Shown in pieces: positions 63,165 to 64,000 of a stretch of DNA of 64,000 bases. The DNA comes from Bacillota bacterium (GTDB taxonomy: Bacteria; Bacillota_I; Bacilli_A; Erysipelotrichales; Coprobacillaceae). The stretch's first letter is position 1. Every line of letters starts with the position of its first letter. A program made the position numbers and the translations under genes. Location: positions 1 to 64,000 of the forward strand of contig JAUNWT010000004.1 in assembly GCA_030540195.1 (NCBI GenBank), given 5' to 3'. The notes beneath the pieces were generated by a model. The model was given only the letters and a program-made list of their open reading frames with translations. It was not told where the DNA came from and searched no databases.

Positions 63165-63869
63165 TTATTTATTTTGCATTCTTGCTAAAACAGCTTTATA
63201 AGTTTCAATTAAATCTCCAATATCTTGTCTAAATACATCTTTATCATATTTTTGGTTTGTATCAACATCCCATAAACGACATGAATCCGGTGAAATTTCA
63301 TCAGCTAATAAAATTGTACCATCCGCTGTTTTACCAAATTCAATCTTAAAATCTACAAGTTTTAAATTCATTGATAAGAAGAATTCTTTTAATAATTCAT
63401 TGATTTTTAATGTTGTTTTTTTGATGTATGCTAATTCTTCTCTTGTTGCAAGTTTTAAAGCAACAGCGTGATCATCATTAATTAATGGATCACCATATTC
63501 ATCATTTTTATAACTCATTTCAAAGATTGGTTCATCTAAAACAATTCCTTCAGGTGCTCCTAATCTTCTACAGAAAGATCCAGTTGTAATATTTCTAACA
63601 ATAACTTCTAATGGGAAGATATCTACTTTTTTAACTAAGATATCTCTTTCATTTAATTTTTTAATCATGTGTGTTTTGATTCCAGCTTCTTCTAACATAT
63701 CAAAGATAATACAAGAGATTGTATTATTTAAAACACCTTTACCTTCAAACTTATCATGCTTAACACCATTTCCTGCTGTTGCATCATCTTTATAATGAAT
63801 TAAATATTCATCTTCCTTTTCAGTTTTGTAAACTTGTTTTGCTTTTCCTTCATACAATAATTCTGCCAT
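63165..63869 (-). CDS. purC: SAICAR synthetase
   Basis: Joins CAIR and aspartate. The 234-residue enzyme has LLYEGKAKQVYKTE, HYKDDATAGNGVKHDKFEGKG, VDIFPLEVIVRNITTGSFCRRLGAPEG, and DEISPDSCRLWDVDTNQKYDKDVFRQD. A GGGGGAAAAG ribosome site precedes the ATG. It follows the gene cut by the window edge, probably purE. Confidence 0.98.
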   Translation of the reverse strand: MAELLYEGKAKQVYKTEKEDEYLIHYKDDATAGNGVKHDKFEGKGVLNNTISCIIFDMLEEAGIKTHMIKKLNERDILVKKVDIFPLEVIVRNITTGSFCRRLGAPEGIVLDEPIFEMSYKNDEYGDPLINDDHAVALKLATREELAYIKKTTLKINELLKEFFLSMNLKLVDFKIEFGKTADGTILLADEISPDSCRLWDVDTNQKYDKDVFRQDIGDLIETYKAVLARMQNK

Positions 63870-63882
63870 TTTTCTTTTCCCC

Positions 63883-64000
63883 CTATTTGTATTTTTCTAT
63901 GACTTCATCGTTAGCTTTCATTGCATCAGCTTCCATTTGTTTTCTTTCTTTAAGTAACCCTTCTTTAATTTCACTATGTTTAATAGCCATAATTTGAAGT
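63883..64000 (-). CDS. purE: C-terminal end of a purine gene, probably PurE (cut by window edge)
   Basis: An open frame enters from the right edge and ends with TAG at 63883-63885, 13 bp before the purC ATG. The visible 38 residues, LQIMAIKHSEIKEGLLKERK and then a lysine/glutamate-rich tail, resemble the last helix of PurE (LA-type segment then a basic helix). The purE-purC order is very common. So little is visible that another protein cannot be excluded. Confidence 0.6.
   Translation of the reverse strand, partial: LQIMAIKHSEIKEGLLKERKQMEADAMKANDEVIEKYK

Noticed and set aside
1-64000. CRISPR arrays, tRNA or rRNA genes, prophage or defence islands
   Set aside because: I saw no regularly spaced repeats, no tRNA cloverleaf or rRNA sequence, and no phage or defence genes. 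The only mobile sequence is the transposase tail at the left edge.
1-64000. Mollicute-type recoding of TGA as tryptophan
   Set aside because: TGA ends genes such as zur, rimM and the XRE regulator, and proteins read normally with TGG as tryptophan.

Overview
The window reads as a stretch of chromosome from a low-GC, AT-rich Firmicute, most likely a spore-former of the Erysipelotrichia/Coprobacillaceae type. Pointers are the Firmicute gene orders (topA-dprA-rnhB-rbgA-sipS; rplS-trmD-rimM-khpA-rpsP-ffh-ylxM-ftsY-smc; murC-DUF948-ytxH-ccpA; hisS-aspS), two T-box leaders, EzrA, strong Shine-Dalgarno sites, an alpha/beta-type small acid-soluble spore protein, and a short-armed SMC. TGA is used as an ordinary stop, so this is not a recoded mollicute. 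The genus is inference. All genes lie on the minus strand except an IS110 transposase tail at the left edge and one PLP enzyme at 16.2-17.5 kb. This suggests one replichore with minus as leading strand.

Layout, left to right: transposase tail (1-192); topoisomerase I, DprA, RNase HII, RbgA and signal peptidase (0.4-5.4 kb); ribosome and SRP block with an rplS leader (5.4-10.5 kb); smc, xpt and a two-component system in one close-packed run (10.5-16.1 kb); aluminium-resistance-type PLP enzyme, SDR, EF-P, a PnuC-like transporter with an N-terminal extension, an unrecognised membrane protein, NrnA, AckA (16.2-24.2 kb); spore protein, ThiI with its cysteine desulfurase, EzrA, EamA transporter, RibF, TruB (24.3-31.4 kb); zur-znuACB with a double operator (31.4-34.4 kb); L,D-transpeptidase, sugar/nucleoside kinase, aldo/keto reductase, phosphatase, TetR, MATE (34.5-40.7 kb); 2H phosphoesterase, YitT, DUF1294, XRE regulator, YihY (40.8-43.7 kb); tyrS with a tyrosine T-box, ccpA-ytxH-DUF948-murC, an orphan MazF, pepQ-aspS-hisS under a histidine T-box (43.7-53.3 kb); a small unknown protein and the purine operon purE-C-M-N-H-D-L-B (53.3-64.0 kb), cut by the right edge.

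Most of the window is core housekeeping: translation, secretion, chromosome maintenance, purine synthesis, cell wall. I see no defence island, prophage, CRISPR array or biosynthetic cluster, and no clear new multi-gene system. The less ordinary material is regulatory: twin Zur-like palindromes around the zur promoter; a spore-protein ribosome site that would be hidden only in read-through transcripts; a 29-bp dyad over the yitT promoter followed by a terminator, next to an XRE regulator gene; terminators that share bases with the next promoter or ribosome site; and two T-box leaders whose specifier codons can be read. At the protein level the short SMC arms, the extended PnuC and the unknown 550-residue membrane protein merit a look.
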